Notes under the pieces: generated by a model | What the model was told of the DNA's origin: nothing | The model's database searches: none | The model's input: only the letters and a program-made list of their open reading frames with translations | Position numbers and translations under genes: made by a program | DNA from: Rhizobium sp. TH135 | GTDB taxonomy: Bacteria; Pseudomonadota; Alphaproteobacteria; Rhizobiales; Rhizobiaceae | Direction of reading: 5' to 3' | DNA: 64,000 nt | Assembly: GCF_002855515.1 (NCBI RefSeq) | Contig: NZ_PKRP01000003.1 | Location: 186,001-250,000, forward strand | Shown here: piece by piece, positions 54,396 to 64,000 of the stretch | Layout of the letters: the number at the start of each line of letters is the position of its first letter | Numbering within the stretch: the stretch's first letter is position 1

Positions 54396-55154
54396 ATGCT
54401 GGATATAGGCTGGACCGAGCTGTTGGTGATTGCGGTCATCCTGATCGTCGTGGTGGGCCCCAAGGATCTGCCGCCGATGATCCGGGCCTTCGGCAAGATG
54501 ACGAAACGCCTTCGCCAGACGGCGGGCGAGTTCCGCGCCCAGTTCGATGAAGCGTTGCGCGAGGCCGAACTCGACGACCTGAAGAACTCGGTCAACGATA
54601 TCCGTTCGCTCAATCCCGCCAACACGATCCGCGAAACGCTCAATCCGCTCCGCCAGATGGGGCAAGAGATCAAATCGGATCTGGAGCGTTCCACGCGCCC
54701 CAACGGCAAGCTGGCTCCGCTCGACGATGGCTATGAGGAGAACTCGATTCTCCCCGATGTGCCGCTTGGCCTCGGTGAGCCACCGGAAGAATTGAAGCCT
54801 TTGGCTCAGCAGCCGGTCGCTCCGGCAGCGACCGCTGCGGCAACTGCTCCAGCAGCCGCATCGGTAATGCCAACCGCGCCTGCCACCTCCGCCCCGGCTG
54901 CGATCACGCCACTTGCGGTCGAGACGAAACCTGTGAAGCGCAAGACTGCTGCCAAGGCTGATACCCCGGTGAAGGCATCTTCGAAATCAGCAAAGCCGGC
55001 GCCTGTCGCTGCCGCTGCGCCTGTGGCGGCCGCACCGAAAAAATCCAAACCTGTTGTGGCCAAGACGGCAGCCGCCAAGCCGGCCCCGTCCGAGACGGCC
55101 GTTGCCAAACCGGCACCCAAGGCTCGCAAGCCCAAGAGTGAGGACCGCGCATGA
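54396..55154 (+). CDS. tatB: Sec-independent protein translocase subunit TatB
   Basis: A 252-residue receptor subunit. The N-terminal helix and hinge MLDIGWTELLVIAVILIVVVGPKDLPPMIRAFGKMT is a textbook TatB start, followed by an amphipathic helix region. The C-terminal 110 residues are Ala/Pro/Lys-rich low complexity, longer than in E. coli TatB (171). The start ATG 54396 has AGGAG nine bases upstream. Its stop overlaps tatC by four bases. Confidence 0.92.
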   Translation: MLDIGWTELLVIAVILIVVVGPKDLPPMIRAFGKMTKRLRQTAGEFRAQFDEALREAELDDLKNSVNDIRSLNPANTIRETLNPLRQMGQEIKSDLERSTRPNGKLAPLDDGYEENSILPDVPLGLGEPPEELKPLAQQPVAPAATAAATAPAAASVMPTAPATSAPAAITPLAVETKPVKRKTAAKADTPVKASSKSAKPAPVAAAAPVAAAPKKSKPVVAKTAAAKPAPSETAVAKPAPKARKPKSEDRA

Positions 55155-55960
55155 GCGGCGACATGGACGACAAGCCCCAGCCGTTGATCGAGCATCTGAT
55201 CGAACTGCGTTCGCGACTGATCTGGGCACTCGGCGCCTTCTTCGTCGCCTTCTTGGTCTGCTTCTACTTCGCCAAGCAGCTCTTCAACCTGCTGGTCGTC
55301 CCTTACAAGTGGGCCGTATCCTGGGCCGGTCTTGACGTCGCAAAGACAGAGCTGATCTACACCGCGCCGCAGGAATTCTTCTTCACCCAGGTGAAGGTCG
55401 CTGCCTTCTGCGCCATGGTCATCGCCTTTCCGGTGATCGCCTCGCAGGTCTACAAGTTCGTGGCGCCAGGTCTCTACAAGAACGAGCGCGCAGCCTTCCT
55501 GCCGTTCCTGGTCGCGTCCCCGATCCTCTTCCTGCTCGGCGCTTCCCTGGTCTATTTCGTTTTCACGCCGATGGTGATGTGGTTCTTCCTCGCCATGCAG
55601 CAGGCGCCTGAAGAGGGCGGCGTCGCGATCTCGCTTCTGCCGCGCGTCTCGGAATATCTAGGGTTGATCATGACCCTGATCTTCTCCTTCGGCCTCGTCT
55701 TCCAGCTGCCTGTCGTGACCAGCCTCTTGGTGCGGGTCGGCATTCTGGAAAGCCAGTGGCTGGCCGACAAGCGCAAGTATTTCATCGTCGTTGCCTTCGT
55801 CATCGCCGCCATTGTGACGCCGCCGGATCCGCTGTCCCAGATCGGTCTTGCACTGCCGACGATCCTTCTCTACGAGGTTGCGATCTATGCGGCGCGACTC
55901 ATCGAGAAGAAGCGCGCTGCCACGGAACTCGCCGAGGCCGGCTCTGCGGAGCAAGCCTGA
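55151..55960 (+). CDS. tatC: Sec-independent protein translocase subunit TatC
   Basis: A 269-residue six-helix receptor core that binds the twin-arginine signal. The conserved glutamates are visible in LIEHLIELRSRL and in APGLYKNERAAF, and the C-terminal half has TPPDPLSQIGLALP. It starts within the tatB stop (ATGA). serS follows 103 bp downstream on the same strand. Confidence 0.94.
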   Translation: MSGDMDDKPQPLIEHLIELRSRLIWALGAFFVAFLVCFYFAKQLFNLLVVPYKWAVSWAGLDVAKTELIYTAPQEFFFTQVKVAAFCAMVIAFPVIASQVYKFVAPGLYKNERAAFLPFLVASPILFLLGASLVYFVFTPMVMWFFLAMQQAPEEGGVAISLLPRVSEYLGLIMTLIFSFGLVFQLPVVTSLLVRVGILESQWLADKRKYFIVVAFVIAAIVTPPDPLSQIGLALPTILLYEVAIYAARLIEKKRAATELAEAGSAEQA

Positions 55961-56063
55961 GACGATCCGGGCAGTCCCGCCGCAGCCAACCCATTGAGAC
56001 ATGGGGCCGGACATGGCCGCCGGCCACTCCGCTCCCGGTCGAAGCTGAAGACCTGGAACGACG

Positions 56064-57347
<1,284 letters not shown>

Positions 57348-57369
57348 TCACGCCGCGACCGGAGTGACC

Positions 57370-58140
57370 ATGCGCATCCTGCTGACGAATGACGACGGTA
57401 TCCACGCTACGGGCCTCGGCGCCCTGGAGCGGATCGCCCGCAGCCTCTCCGATGATGTCTGGATCGTGGCGCCCGAGACCGACCAGAGCGGCCTGGCCCA
57501 TTCGTTGACGCTTTCGGAGCCCTTGCGGCTGCGGGAGCTCGGAGATCAGAAGTTCGCCCTGCGCGGCACGCCGACCGATTGCGTCATCATGGCGATCCGC
57601 AAGGTGCTCGACCGCAAGCCGGATCTGGTCTTGTCGGGTGTCAATGCCGGCGCCAACCTCGCTGACGACGTCACCTATTCCGGAACGGTTGCCGGCGCGA
57701 TCGAAGGCACGGTTCACGGCATCCGCTCCTTTGCGCTGAGTCAGGCTTATAGCTACGAGGCCGGTGCGCCGATCCCGTGGCATGTTGCCGAGGCGCTGGC
57801 GCCCGACCTTCTGAAGAAGCTGTCGACCGTGGATCTGCCACCCGGCACCTTCCTCAACCTCAACTTCCCCAATTGCGAACCGGAGGAAGTTCAGGGCATC
57901 GACGTCACGTCGCAGGGCAAGCTGGACTTCGGCCTCTCGGTCGAGGAGCGCCAGGACGGGCGGGGGCTTCCCTATTTCTGGCTCCGCTTCGGTGACCGCA
58001 AGGGCAATTTCCGCGCCGGCACCGACATTCACGCGCTGCGCGAGAAGAAGATTTCGGTGACGCCGCTGAAGCTCGACATGACGGATTACGCGGTGCAGGA
58101 TCTGGTTGCCCAGGCGCTCGCTGCGGGAGACGAAGCGTGA
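57370..58140 (+). CDS. surE: 5'/3'-nucleotidase SurE
   Basis: A 256-residue metal-dependent nucleotidase. The N-terminus [16 protein letters not shown] carries the Asp-Asp metal site, followed by [21 protein letters not shown] and [23 protein letters not shown] start at ATG 57370 with GGAG upstream; a GTG two codons earlier is possible. Its stop overlaps the pcm start by four bases (GTGA), the classic surE-pcm pairing. Confidence 0.94.
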   Translation: MRILLTNDDGIHATGLGALERIARSLSDDVWIVAPETDQSGLAHSLTLSEPLRLRELGDQKFALRGTPTDCVIMAIRKVLDRKPDLVLSGVNAGANLADDVTYSGTVAGAIEGTVHGIRSFALSQAYSYEAGAPIPWHVAEALAPDLLKKLSTVDLPPGTFLNLNFPNCEPEEVQGIDVTSQGKLDFGLSVEERQDGRGLPYFWLRFGDRKGNFRAGTDIHALREKKISVTPLKLDMTDYAVQDLVAQALAAGDEA

Positions 58141-58790
58141 GATCAGCTCTTGTCGAGCGCGAAGGTTTTGCCGCACTCGTTCTCAGACTGCGGGCGGAAG
58201 GCATCACCAATCTCGACCTGTTGACGGCTGTCGAACAGACACCACGCTCGGTTTTCGTCCCGCCGGAATTTGCGCAGAGCGCCTATTCGAGCCGCTCGAT
58301 CCCGATCGACTGCGGTCAGTTCATGGAAGGTGCTGATCTCGCGGTCCGGCTTTTGGCCCAGCTTCAGGTGAAGCCCGGTCACCGCGTCCTCGAGGTCGGC
58401 ACGGGCAGCGGCTTCGTCACGGCTATCCTGGGGCGACTCGCGGAGCGGGTGATCTCCATCGAGCGTTACAAGACGCTGATCGCCAGTGCCCAGCGCCGCC
58501 TGGAGCAGCTCTCGATCCGCAATGTGATCCTGCGCCAGCTGGATGGTCTGAATGGATTGCCGGGCGAGGGGACCTTCGACCGCATTGTCTCGACCGCCGC
58601 TTACCCCGTCATGCCGCGCTTCTACGCCGAGCAGCTCGTCTCCGGTGGCATGTTGCTCGTGCCGCTGATGGTGGAGGAAGAGCGCTGCATCATGGTCCGG
58701 CTGACCAAGACGGGCAGCCGTTTCGAGCGCGAAGACCTGTTCGAAGTGCCCTTCCTGCCTCTGCAGCCGAAGATTGCCCAGCACCTGTAA
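58137..58790 (+). CDS. pcm: Protein-L-isoaspartate O-methyltransferase
   Basis: A 217-residue repair enzyme that methylates isoaspartate in damaged proteins. The SAM loop is [19 protein letters not shown] and the family block [17 protein letters not shown]. It begins with GTG inside the surE stop codon, showing coupling. This is the genuine surE-linked Pcm; a second PIMT-family gene is at 34610. Confidence 0.9.
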   Translation: MRSALVEREGFAALVLRLRAEGITNLDLLTAVEQTPRSVFVPPEFAQSAYSSRSIPIDCGQFMEGADLAVRLLAQLQVKPGHRVLEVGTGSGFVTAILGRLAERVISIERYKTLIASAQRRLEQLSIRNVILRQLDGLNGLPGEGTFDRIVSTAAYPVMPRFYAEQLVSGGMLLVPLMVEEERCIMVRLTKTGSRFEREDLFEVPFLPLQPKIAQHL

Positions 58791-58899
58791 GGTCGATGTT
58801 TAACACCTGTCCGGTGTGTCCGTATGGCCTGCGGACAAGCCGCTTTTCTGCATCATTCATATGCGCATGGTCGAATTCGTTCACAATGAATCCACGGGG

Positions 58900-58914
58900 T
58901 TAACTGACCGGTAA
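58900..58914. promoter_or_regulatory. Possible CtrA box before nlpD-like gene
   Basis: TTAA-N7-GTAA at 58900-58914, close to the CtrA consensus, followed by further TTAA/CTAA sequence to 58930. It lies about 55 bp before the start of a division-associated LysM/LytM lipoprotein, a gene type that CtrA controls in Caulobacter. A hairpin CCCACAT / ATGTGGG sits at 58933-58959. Confidence 0.4.
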
Positions 58915-58968
58915 TACTAACGCGCTTTAATGATCCCACATCAAGTTGAGTCATATGTGGGTCGAGTC

Positions 58969-60519
58969 ATGCGTAAAAGTGTATCGCCGAAAGCTGGATT
59001 GCCCGTCGCTCGTTTGTGCGGTGCGCTGCTCCTGGCCGGTACTGCAGCCGGTTGCAGTTCGGATGCCTCGCGGTTCAGCTCGGTCTTCTCTACGGACAGT
59101 CTGACGACTGCGTCCATTCCCCGACAGTCCGCCATGCGTGGCCAGCCGCCCGTTCCCGCCGAGAGCATCGGCAATGGGGGTGGCATGTATGGTCAGAACC
59201 AGGCAATGGCCCAGCCGATGCCGGCAGCGCCAGCTTATGAACAGCCGGTCTCGGCGCGTGCGGCGAGCACGCCGGCTTCCGTCCAGCGCTCGGAACTCGC
59301 TGCGCCCTCGGGCATGGCCCAGGCTCCGGTCTCCAACAACAATTCCGAACGCGCCGCAGCGCTGTCGCAGCCTTTCCCGTCTGCACCCCAGCAGGGCGAG
59401 CAGATGGCATCCGCCAATCCAGGCCAGGTTCTTGCCGAGCCGACCACGACAGGCTCCACGCCGAAGCAGGGCGGTTGGTCGACGACCGGTGCTGCCCGCG
59501 TGACGCTGCGTCCGGGCGAAACCATCGCGACGCTTGCCGATCGTTACGGCGTGCCGCAGAAGGAACTGCTCAAGGCCAACGGCCTGACCCATGCATCGGA
59601 TGCGGCACCTGGCCAGCTGGTCATCATCCCGACCTTCGGCGGTCCGAATTCCGCCCGTGCCGCTGCAAACGCCTCCGGTCTGCCGACCGACGGCCGCAAG
59701 CCGGTCCTGCCGGGTGATCAGCAGCAGAACGTTGCGGTTCTGCCGAGTGCACCGAATTCCCGTGAGAAGCAGCAGGTCTCCGCTTCGGCCGCAACCGGCA
59801 AGTCGACCGCAGGCGCTGGCGAAGGCGCTGGGTCCTACATCGTGAAGCCCGGCGATTCGCTCGCTCGCATCGCCAAGGCGAACGGTGTCTCTGTCGACGA
59901 TCTGAAAAAGGCAAACGGTCTGACGACCGGCAATATCCGGATTGGCCAGGCACTCGCGGTTCCCGCAAAGGGCACATCGGCTGCGACGGTTGCCAAGGCG
60001 CCTGCTGCGGCCGCAGACCCGGTACAGACCGCATCGGTTCCGGCCGCCGGCCAGCCGGCTGAATACAAGGCGCCTGCCGCCAACAAGTCGGTGACGGAAG
60101 TGGCCGCCGCCAAGCCAGAATCGGCTGCACCCGAAATGACGGGCATCGGCAAGTATCGCTGGCCGGCCCGCGGCGCCGTCATCGCCAACTTCGGCGCCAA
60201 TATCGACGGCAAGCGCAGCGATGGCATCGCGATCTCGGTTCCGCAGGGCACGCCGATCAAGGCCGCTGAAAACGGCGTCGTCATCTATGCCGGCAACGGC
60301 CTCAAGGAACTCGGCAACACGGTTCTCGTCCGCCACGACGATGGCAAGGTCACCGTCTACGGCCATGCCGACAGCCTGTCCGTCCAGCGTGGCCAGAAGG
60401 TCCAGCGCGGCCAGACGATCGCCACATCCGGCATGACCGGCAACGTCAAGCGACCCATGCTGCACTTCGAAGTCCGCAAGGATGCAGCACCGGTCAACCC
60501 CATCACTTTCCTGGAATAG
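58969..60519 (+). CDS. LysM and degenerate LytM (M23) lipoprotein, NlpD/DipM-like
   Basis: A 516-residue envelope protein. Residues 1-27 are a lipoprotein signal (ALLLAGTAAGC lipobox), then a Ser/Ala/Pro-rich region, two LysM domains at about 176-220 and 288-332 that bind peptidoglycan, and a C-terminal LytM domain (395-516). The LytM domain lacks the first zinc histidine (RSDGIAI instead of HxGxD) while GHADSL and LHFEVR remain, as in NlpD and other amidase activators, so it probably activates AmiC-type amidases at division rather than cutting itself. ATG 58969 gives the lipoprotein signal; the frame opens at 58930. Confidence 0.87.
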   Translation: MRKSVSPKAGLPVARLCGALLLAGTAAGCSSDASRFSSVFSTDSLTTASIPRQSAMRGQPPVPAESIGNGGGMYGQNQAMAQPMPAAPAYEQPVSARAASTPASVQRSELAAPSGMAQAPVSNNNSERAAALSQPFPSAPQQGEQMASANPGQVLAEPTTTGSTPKQGGWSTTGAARVTLRPGETIATLADRYGVPQKELLKANGLTHASDAAPGQLVIIPTFGGPNSARAAANASGLPTDGRKPVLPGDQQQNVAVLPSAPNSREKQQVSASAATGKSTAGAGEGAGSYIVKPGDSLARIAKANGVSVDDLKKANGLTTGNIRIGQALAVPAKGTSAATVAKAPAAAADPVQTASVPAAGQPAEYKAPAANKSVTEVAAAKPESAAPEMTGIGKYRWPARGAVIANFGANIDGKRSDGIAISVPQGTPIKAAENGVVIYAGNGLKELGNTVLVRHDDGKVTVYGHADSLSVQRGQKVQRGQTIATSGMTGNVKRPMLHFEVRKDAAPVNPITFLE

Positions 60520-60542
60520 AGTATTGCGTACCAGGTAAGTGA

Positions 60543-60576
60543 AAAGGCCCGGAACTCGCGTTCCGGGCCTTTCTCT
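60543..60576. terminator. Terminator after nlpD-like gene
   Basis: Perfect 13 bp stem AAAGGCCCGGAAC / GTTCCGGGCCTTT with a TCGC tetraloop. It stands between convergent genes and is symmetric with A and T ends, so it can serve both. Confidence 0.87.
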
Positions 60577-60594
60577 ATTCTGGGCTGTGAGGTC

Positions 60595-61467
60595 TTAGGC
60601 GCGGTCGGTGGAGATCCGCAGCCGTCCGGCGAGGTCCTGGATGTATTGCCAGGCGACACGCCCGGACCGGCCGCCGCGGGTCGTTGCCCATTCGAGCGCC
60701 TCGTGGTGCAACTGTTCGCGCGGCAGCGGCAATTCGAAATGCGCGGCATAACCGTCGATCATCGTCAGGTAGTCGTCCTGGCTGCATTTGTGGAACCCGA
60801 GCCATAGTCCGAAGCGATCGGACAGCGAAACCTTCTCTTCCGCAGCCTCCGACGGATTGATCGCGGTCGACTGCTCGTTCTCCATCATGTGGCGGGGGAG
60901 GAGATGGCGTCGGTTGGATGTCGCATAGAAGAGGACATTGTCCGGCCGTCCCTCGACACCCCCGTCGAGCGCTGCCTTGAGCGACTTGTAGGCCGTGTCG
61001 TCATGGTCGAAGGACAGGTCGTCGCAGAAGACGACGATCCGGTGCGGGGCGTCCTTGATGATGTCGAGCAAAGCGGGGAGGGTAGAGATGTCTTCCCGGT
61101 GCACCTCGACCAATTTGAGCGTGATGCCATTGGTCTTGACGATGTCGGCATGCACGGCTTTGACCAGCGAGGACTTGCCCATGCCGCGCGCGCCCCAGAG
61201 AAGCACATTGTTCGCCGGGAAACCCTCGGCAAAGCGCAGCGTGTTTTCGTGCAGAATGTCGCGCACGTGATCGACGCCGCGGATAAGCCCGAGTTCGACA
61301 CGGTTGGGACGCTTGACGGGCTGCAGATGCAGACGGGCGGGAGACCAGACGAAGCAGTCGGCTGCCTGCCAGTCGTTGATGGCGGGTGGCGGGCCCGCAA
61401 GCCGCTCTACGGCTTCGGCGAGACGTTTTACTTCAGCCAGAAGTGCTGCCACGGTCTGATCGGCCAT
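60595..61467 (-). CDS. DUF815 family ATPase
   Basis: A 290-residue AAA-type ATPase of the DUF815 family. Walker A is WGARGMGKSSLVKA (about residues 87-100), Walker B IVVFCDDLSFD, and the C-terminal half has SDRFGLWLGFHKCSQDDYL. Role unknown; the family is widespread in proteobacteria. Three in-frame ATGs cluster at 61465-61485; I chose 61467 since GAGG lies nine bases before it. It is convergent with the LysM gene and divergent from yajC. Confidence 0.85.
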   Translation of the reverse strand: MADQTVAALLAEVKRLAEAVERLAGPPPAINDWQAADCFVWSPARLHLQPVKRPNRVELGLIRGVDHVRDILHENTLRFAEGFPANNVLLWGARGMGKSSLVKAVHADIVKTNGITLKLVEVHREDISTLPALLDIIKDAPHRIVVFCDDLSFDHDDTAYKSLKAALDGGVEGRPDNVLFYATSNRRHLLPRHMMENEQSTAINPSEAAEEKVSLSDRFGLWLGFHKCSQDDYLTMIDGYAAHFELPLPREQLHHEALEWATTRGGRSGRVAWQYIQDLAGRLRISTDRA

Positions 61468-61673
61468 CGTCATCTTCCTCGTCATCTGCTTCGGCTTCGA
61501 AAGTCTGATGCCGGGCGGTATCACGCAGAATTGCGGGCATAAAGGGTAGGGGTCTCGAAAATGGTACGCTTGCTTGCTGTTTCTGTTGCATTCACGGGCT
61601 CTCTCACTATATTCCGGCGACCTGACGAGGGGGCCGCGCGGCTCTAACAGAACGCATCAAGAGGGAGTCTTTC

Positions 61674-62021
61674 ATGTTTATCACGCAGGCCTTTGCCCAG
61701 GACGGCGCCGCCGCTTCGAGCGCTATGGGGTCCGGACTGGAGATGCTGCTGCTCTTCGCACCGCTGATGGTGGTCTGGTACTTCTTCCTGATCCGTCCGC
61801 AGCGCCAGCAGATGAAGAAGCGTGAGGAAACTCTCTCCTCCATCCGTCGTGGCGACCAGGTGATCATGGGCGGCGGCATTGTTGCCAAGGTGACCAAGGT
61901 GATCGACGACAAGGAACTCGAACTCGAAATCGCCGACGGCGTGAAGGTTCGTGCGATGCGCCAGTATGTGGCCGAAGTCCGCGTCAAGGGCGAACCGGTC
62001 AAGACCGAAACCGCCGCCTGA
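61674..62021 (+). CDS. yajC: Preprotein translocase subunit YajC
   Basis: A 115-residue auxiliary Sec subunit. One membrane helix (MLLLFAPLMVVWYFFLIRPQRQQ) and a cytoplasmic domain with IRRGDQVIMGGGIVAKV. It assists SecDF with the SecYEG translocon. AGGGAG precedes the ATG. The first gene of yajC-secDF, separated by 62 bp that hold a small hairpin. Confidence 0.95.
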   Translation: MFITQAFAQDGAAASSAMGSGLEMLLLFAPLMVVWYFFLIRPQRQQMKKREETLSSIRRGDQVIMGGGIVAKVTKVIDDKELELEIADGVKVRAMRQYVAEVRVKGEPVKTETAA

Positions 62022-62029
62022 TCCCGCTG

Positions 62030-62051
62030 GGCCGGCCTCGAGCCGGCCTTT
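62030..62051 (+). other. yajC-secDF intergenic hairpin
   Basis: Perfect 7 bp stem GGCCGGC / GCCGGCC with loop CTCGA, then TTTG. It could partly terminate and so set a ratio of yajC to secDF messages. Confidence 0.5.
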
Positions 62052-62083
62052 GCCATTTTCCGATGCCTTAATCCGAGAGTTCC

Positions 62084-64000
62084 ATGCTTTACATTTCCCG
62101 CTGGAAGACATTGTTCATCTGGTTGACCGTCGCGCTCGGCGTCCTTGTCGCGTTGCCCAATGCCTTCACGGACGAGGAACTGGAAGCATTTCCCTCGTGG
62201 TTCCCCACGCATAAAGTGACGCTCGGCCTTGACCTCCAGGGCGGCTCGCACATCATGCTGAAGATGGAGCGGCAGGACATCGTCAAGGAGCGTCTCGAGA
62301 CGATCGTTGGCGACGTGCGCACGCAGTTGCGTGAAGCCGGTGTCCGCTACACGGGCCTTTCCGGCGTCGGCCAGCAGATCCAGGTGCGCATCACCGATGC
62401 GGACAAGATCCCCGCTGCCATCGAAGCGCTACGCACATTGACCGATCCGGTCAGCGTCGGTGGCTTGACCGGCGGCACCGTGAACGAAGTCACGATCGAG
62501 CAGGGTGATGACGGCTTGCTGCGTCTGGCTTTGACCGATGAAGGCATCGATTATCGCGTCACCTCGGCGCTGACCCAGTCCATGGAAGTCGTGCGCCGCC
62601 GCGTCGACGAGCTCGGCACCACCGAGCCGCTCATCCAGCGCCAGGGCGACGACCGCATTATCGTGCAGGTCCCCGGTCTGACGGATCCGCAGCGCCTCAA
62701 GGCCCTGCTGAACCAGACGGCGAAACTGTCCTTCCACATGGTCGACACGACCATGCCGGTGACCGAGGCGATCAACAATCGCCCGCCCGCGCAGTCGGAA
62801 GTTCTCTATTCGACCGACGACCCGGCCGTTCCTTATCTGATCGAACGCCGTGCGCTGATTTCGGGTGAAAATCTCGTCGATGCGCAGGCCTCTTTCGACC
62901 AGCGGACCAATGAGCCGGTTGTCAGCTTCCGCTTCGACAGCCGCGGCGCCCAGCGCTTTGCGCAGGCAACGCAGGAAAATGTCGGCAAGCCGTTCGCCAT
63001 CGTGCTCGACCAGCAGGTGATCTCGGCGCCTGTCATCCGCGAGCCGATCATCGGCGGTTCCGGCCAGATTTCCGGCAATTTCTCGGTTGAAGGCGCAAAC
63101 GACCTTGCCGTTCTCCTGCGTGCGGGTGCCTTGCCGGCAACCCTGACCGTGGTCGAAGAGCGCACCGTCGGTCCGGGCCTCGGCCAGGATTCGATCAATG
63201 CCGGCGTCACCGCCAGCATCATCGGCGGCATTGCCGTTGTCGTCTTCATGGTCGCGCTTTACGGCACCTTCGGCGTGATGGCGAACATCGCGCTTGCCGC
63301 CAACATAGCGATGATCCTGGCCGCGCTCTCGCTGATCGGCTCGACGCTCACCTTGCCCGGTATCGCAGGTATCGTGTTGACTATGGGTATGGCGGTCGAC
63401 TCGAACGTTCTGATCTATGAGCGTATCCGAGAGGAGGCGCGAAACGGCAGGCCACTCATTCAGTCGATCGATATCGGCTTCAAGAAGGCGTTCGCGACCA
63501 TCGTCGACGCCAACCTGACGACCTTGATCGCAGCCGTTGTTCTGTTCTTCCTCGGATCCGGTCCGGTCCGCGGCTTTGCCGTGACGCTGTCGATCGGTAT
63601 CGTCACAACCGTCTTCACTGCCTTCACGCTGACCTTCTGGCTGATGGCGTTCTGGTATCGCTGGAAGCGTCCGAAGCACATGCCGAAGAGCGTGCGCACC
63701 GGCTTCTTCGACAACCGCAACATCCGCTTCATGGCGGCGCGGAAGTTCAACTTCGGCCTCGCCATGGTGATTTCCGTGGCGTCGCTGATCGGCTTTGCGA
63801 CCGTCGGCATGAACCTCGGCATCGACTTCAAGGGCGGCTCGATCATCGAGGTGCAGGCCCGCGATGGAACGGCCGATCTGTCCGACATCCGCGACCGTCT
63901 CAGCCAGTTGAACCTCGGAGAAGTCCAGGCGCAGGGATTCGGGGATGAGTCCAGTGCCTTGATCCGTCTGCAGGCGCAGGATGGCGGCGAGAATGCCGAA
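62084..64000 (+). CDS. secD: Protein-export membrane protein SecDF, 3' end cut by window
   Basis: The first 639 residues of a fused SecDF protein, which uses the proton gradient to help complete Sec export. The SecD part (about 1-525) has the first helix TLFIWLTVALGVLVALPN, the family site GLDLQGGSH, and the helices near VRGFAVTLSIGIVTTVFTAF. From about residue 535 the SecF half begins (FMAARKFNFGLAMVISVASL, then GIDFKGGS). The reading frame is open to the last base. The start ATG 62084 follows GAGAG. Confidence 0.94.
   Translation, partial: MLYISRWKTLFIWLTVALGVLVALPNAFTDEELEAFPSWFPTHKVTLGLDLQGGSHIMLKMERQDIVKERLETIVGDVRTQLREAGVRYTGLSGVGQQIQVRITDADKIPAAIEALRTLTDPVSVGGLTGGTVNEVTIEQGDDGLLRLALTDEGIDYRVTSALTQSMEVVRRRVDELGTTEPLIQRQGDDRIIVQVPGLTDPQRLKALLNQTAKLSFHMVDTTMPVTEAINNRPPAQSEVLYSTDDPAVPYLIERRALISGENLVDAQASFDQRTNEPVVSFRFDSRGAQRFAQATQENVGKPFAIVLDQQVISAPVIREPIIGGSGQISGNFSVEGANDLAVLLRAGALPATLTVVEERTVGPGLGQDSINAGVTASIIGGIAVVVFMVALYGTFGVMANIALAANIAMILAALSLIGSTLTLPGIAGIVLTMGMAVDSNVLIYERIREEARNGRPLIQSIDIGFKKAFATIVDANLTTLIAAVVLFFLGSGPVRGFAVTLSIGIVTTVFTAFTLTFWLMAFWYRWKRPKHMPKSVRTGFFDNRNIRFMAARKFNFGLAMVISVASLIGFATVGMNLGIDFKGGSIIEVQARDGTADLSDIRDRLSQLNLGEVQAQGFGDESSALIRLQAQDGGENAE

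Noticed and set aside
58951..60465. 504-codon minus-strand frame opposite the LysM/LytM gene
   Set aside because: Shadow frame rich in Arg, Cys and Gly with no recognisable motif, lying wholly within a well-supported lipoprotein gene.

Overview
The window is a stretch of a high-GC alphaproteobacterial chromosome, most likely from the family Rhizobiaceae (Rhizobium, Agrobacterium and Ciceribacter type). The clearest pointers are an ExoR homologue (periplasmic regulator of exopolysaccharide production), a PopZ/DUF2497 polar organiser gene beside valS, the gene order nagZ-scpA-scpB-tatABC-serS-surE-pcm-lysM/M23 followed by yajC-secDF, a one-piece SecDF, and tRNAs with encoded CCA ends. Assignments come from reading the translations and motifs by eye; no database search was possible.

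Layout. 1-886: two unrecognised genes of atypical character at the window edge, then about 330 bp without a gene. 1215-4413 (minus): a four-gene cluster of a DUF808 membrane protein, a glutathionylspermidine-synthase-like ligase, a DUF1190 protein and a DUF350 membrane protein, resembling the uncharacterised E. coli yjfLMC genes. 4694-7475 (plus): an NMT1-type ABC importer (binding protein, ATPase, permease) with a folded RIME-like repeat between its first two genes. 7506-12417: a periplasmic protein, TrkH, threonine ammonia-lyase, an alpha/beta hydrolase and a HlyU-like protein. 12442-15756: a 1104-residue fusion of an ammonium transporter to HAMP-like, PAS, GGDEF and EAL domains. 15828-22332: azoreductase with a divergent LysR regulator, a Tat-exported CpdB, two tandem PilZ proteins, and an Lrp-type regulator divergent from alanine dehydrogenase. 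22392-31638: catalase-like protein, DUF1203, DUF4344 metallopeptidase, a cysK-alaX-sseA(GNAT) operon in which SseA is fused to an acetyltransferase, an orphan Phd antitoxin, a lipoprotein and a photolyase. 31811-34465: tRNA-Asn, small proteins, an AT-richer orphan membrane-protein gene and tRNA-Cys.

From 34610 onward the window is largely core: a PIMT-family methyltransferase, popZ, valS, a FadL-type porin, exoR, xthA-erpA, dgt, argS, a large SPOR-domain cell-division protein, nagZ, scpAB, an orphan ABC ATPase, tatABC, serS, surE, pcm, an NlpD-like LysM/LytM lipoprotein, a DUF815 ATPase, yajC and secDF (cut by the window end).

How the genes fit together. Several modules share themes. The Tat translocase (tatABC) lies in the same window as a clear Tat substrate (CpdB, with an SRRSFLGG signal). 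The SPOR protein, NagZ and the degenerate LytM protein all concern peptidoglycan and division. The Amt-GGDEF-EAL protein can in principle make and break cyclic-di-GMP, and two PilZ proteins that could bind it are encoded about 4 kb away. Most intergenic gaps between convergent or finished operons hold well-formed hairpin terminators, which helps set the transcription units. The least explained parts are the DUF350-DUF1190-ligase-DUF808 cluster, the ammonium/cyclic-di-GMP fusion, the SseA-GNAT fusion and the ABC ATPase lodged between scpB and tatA.
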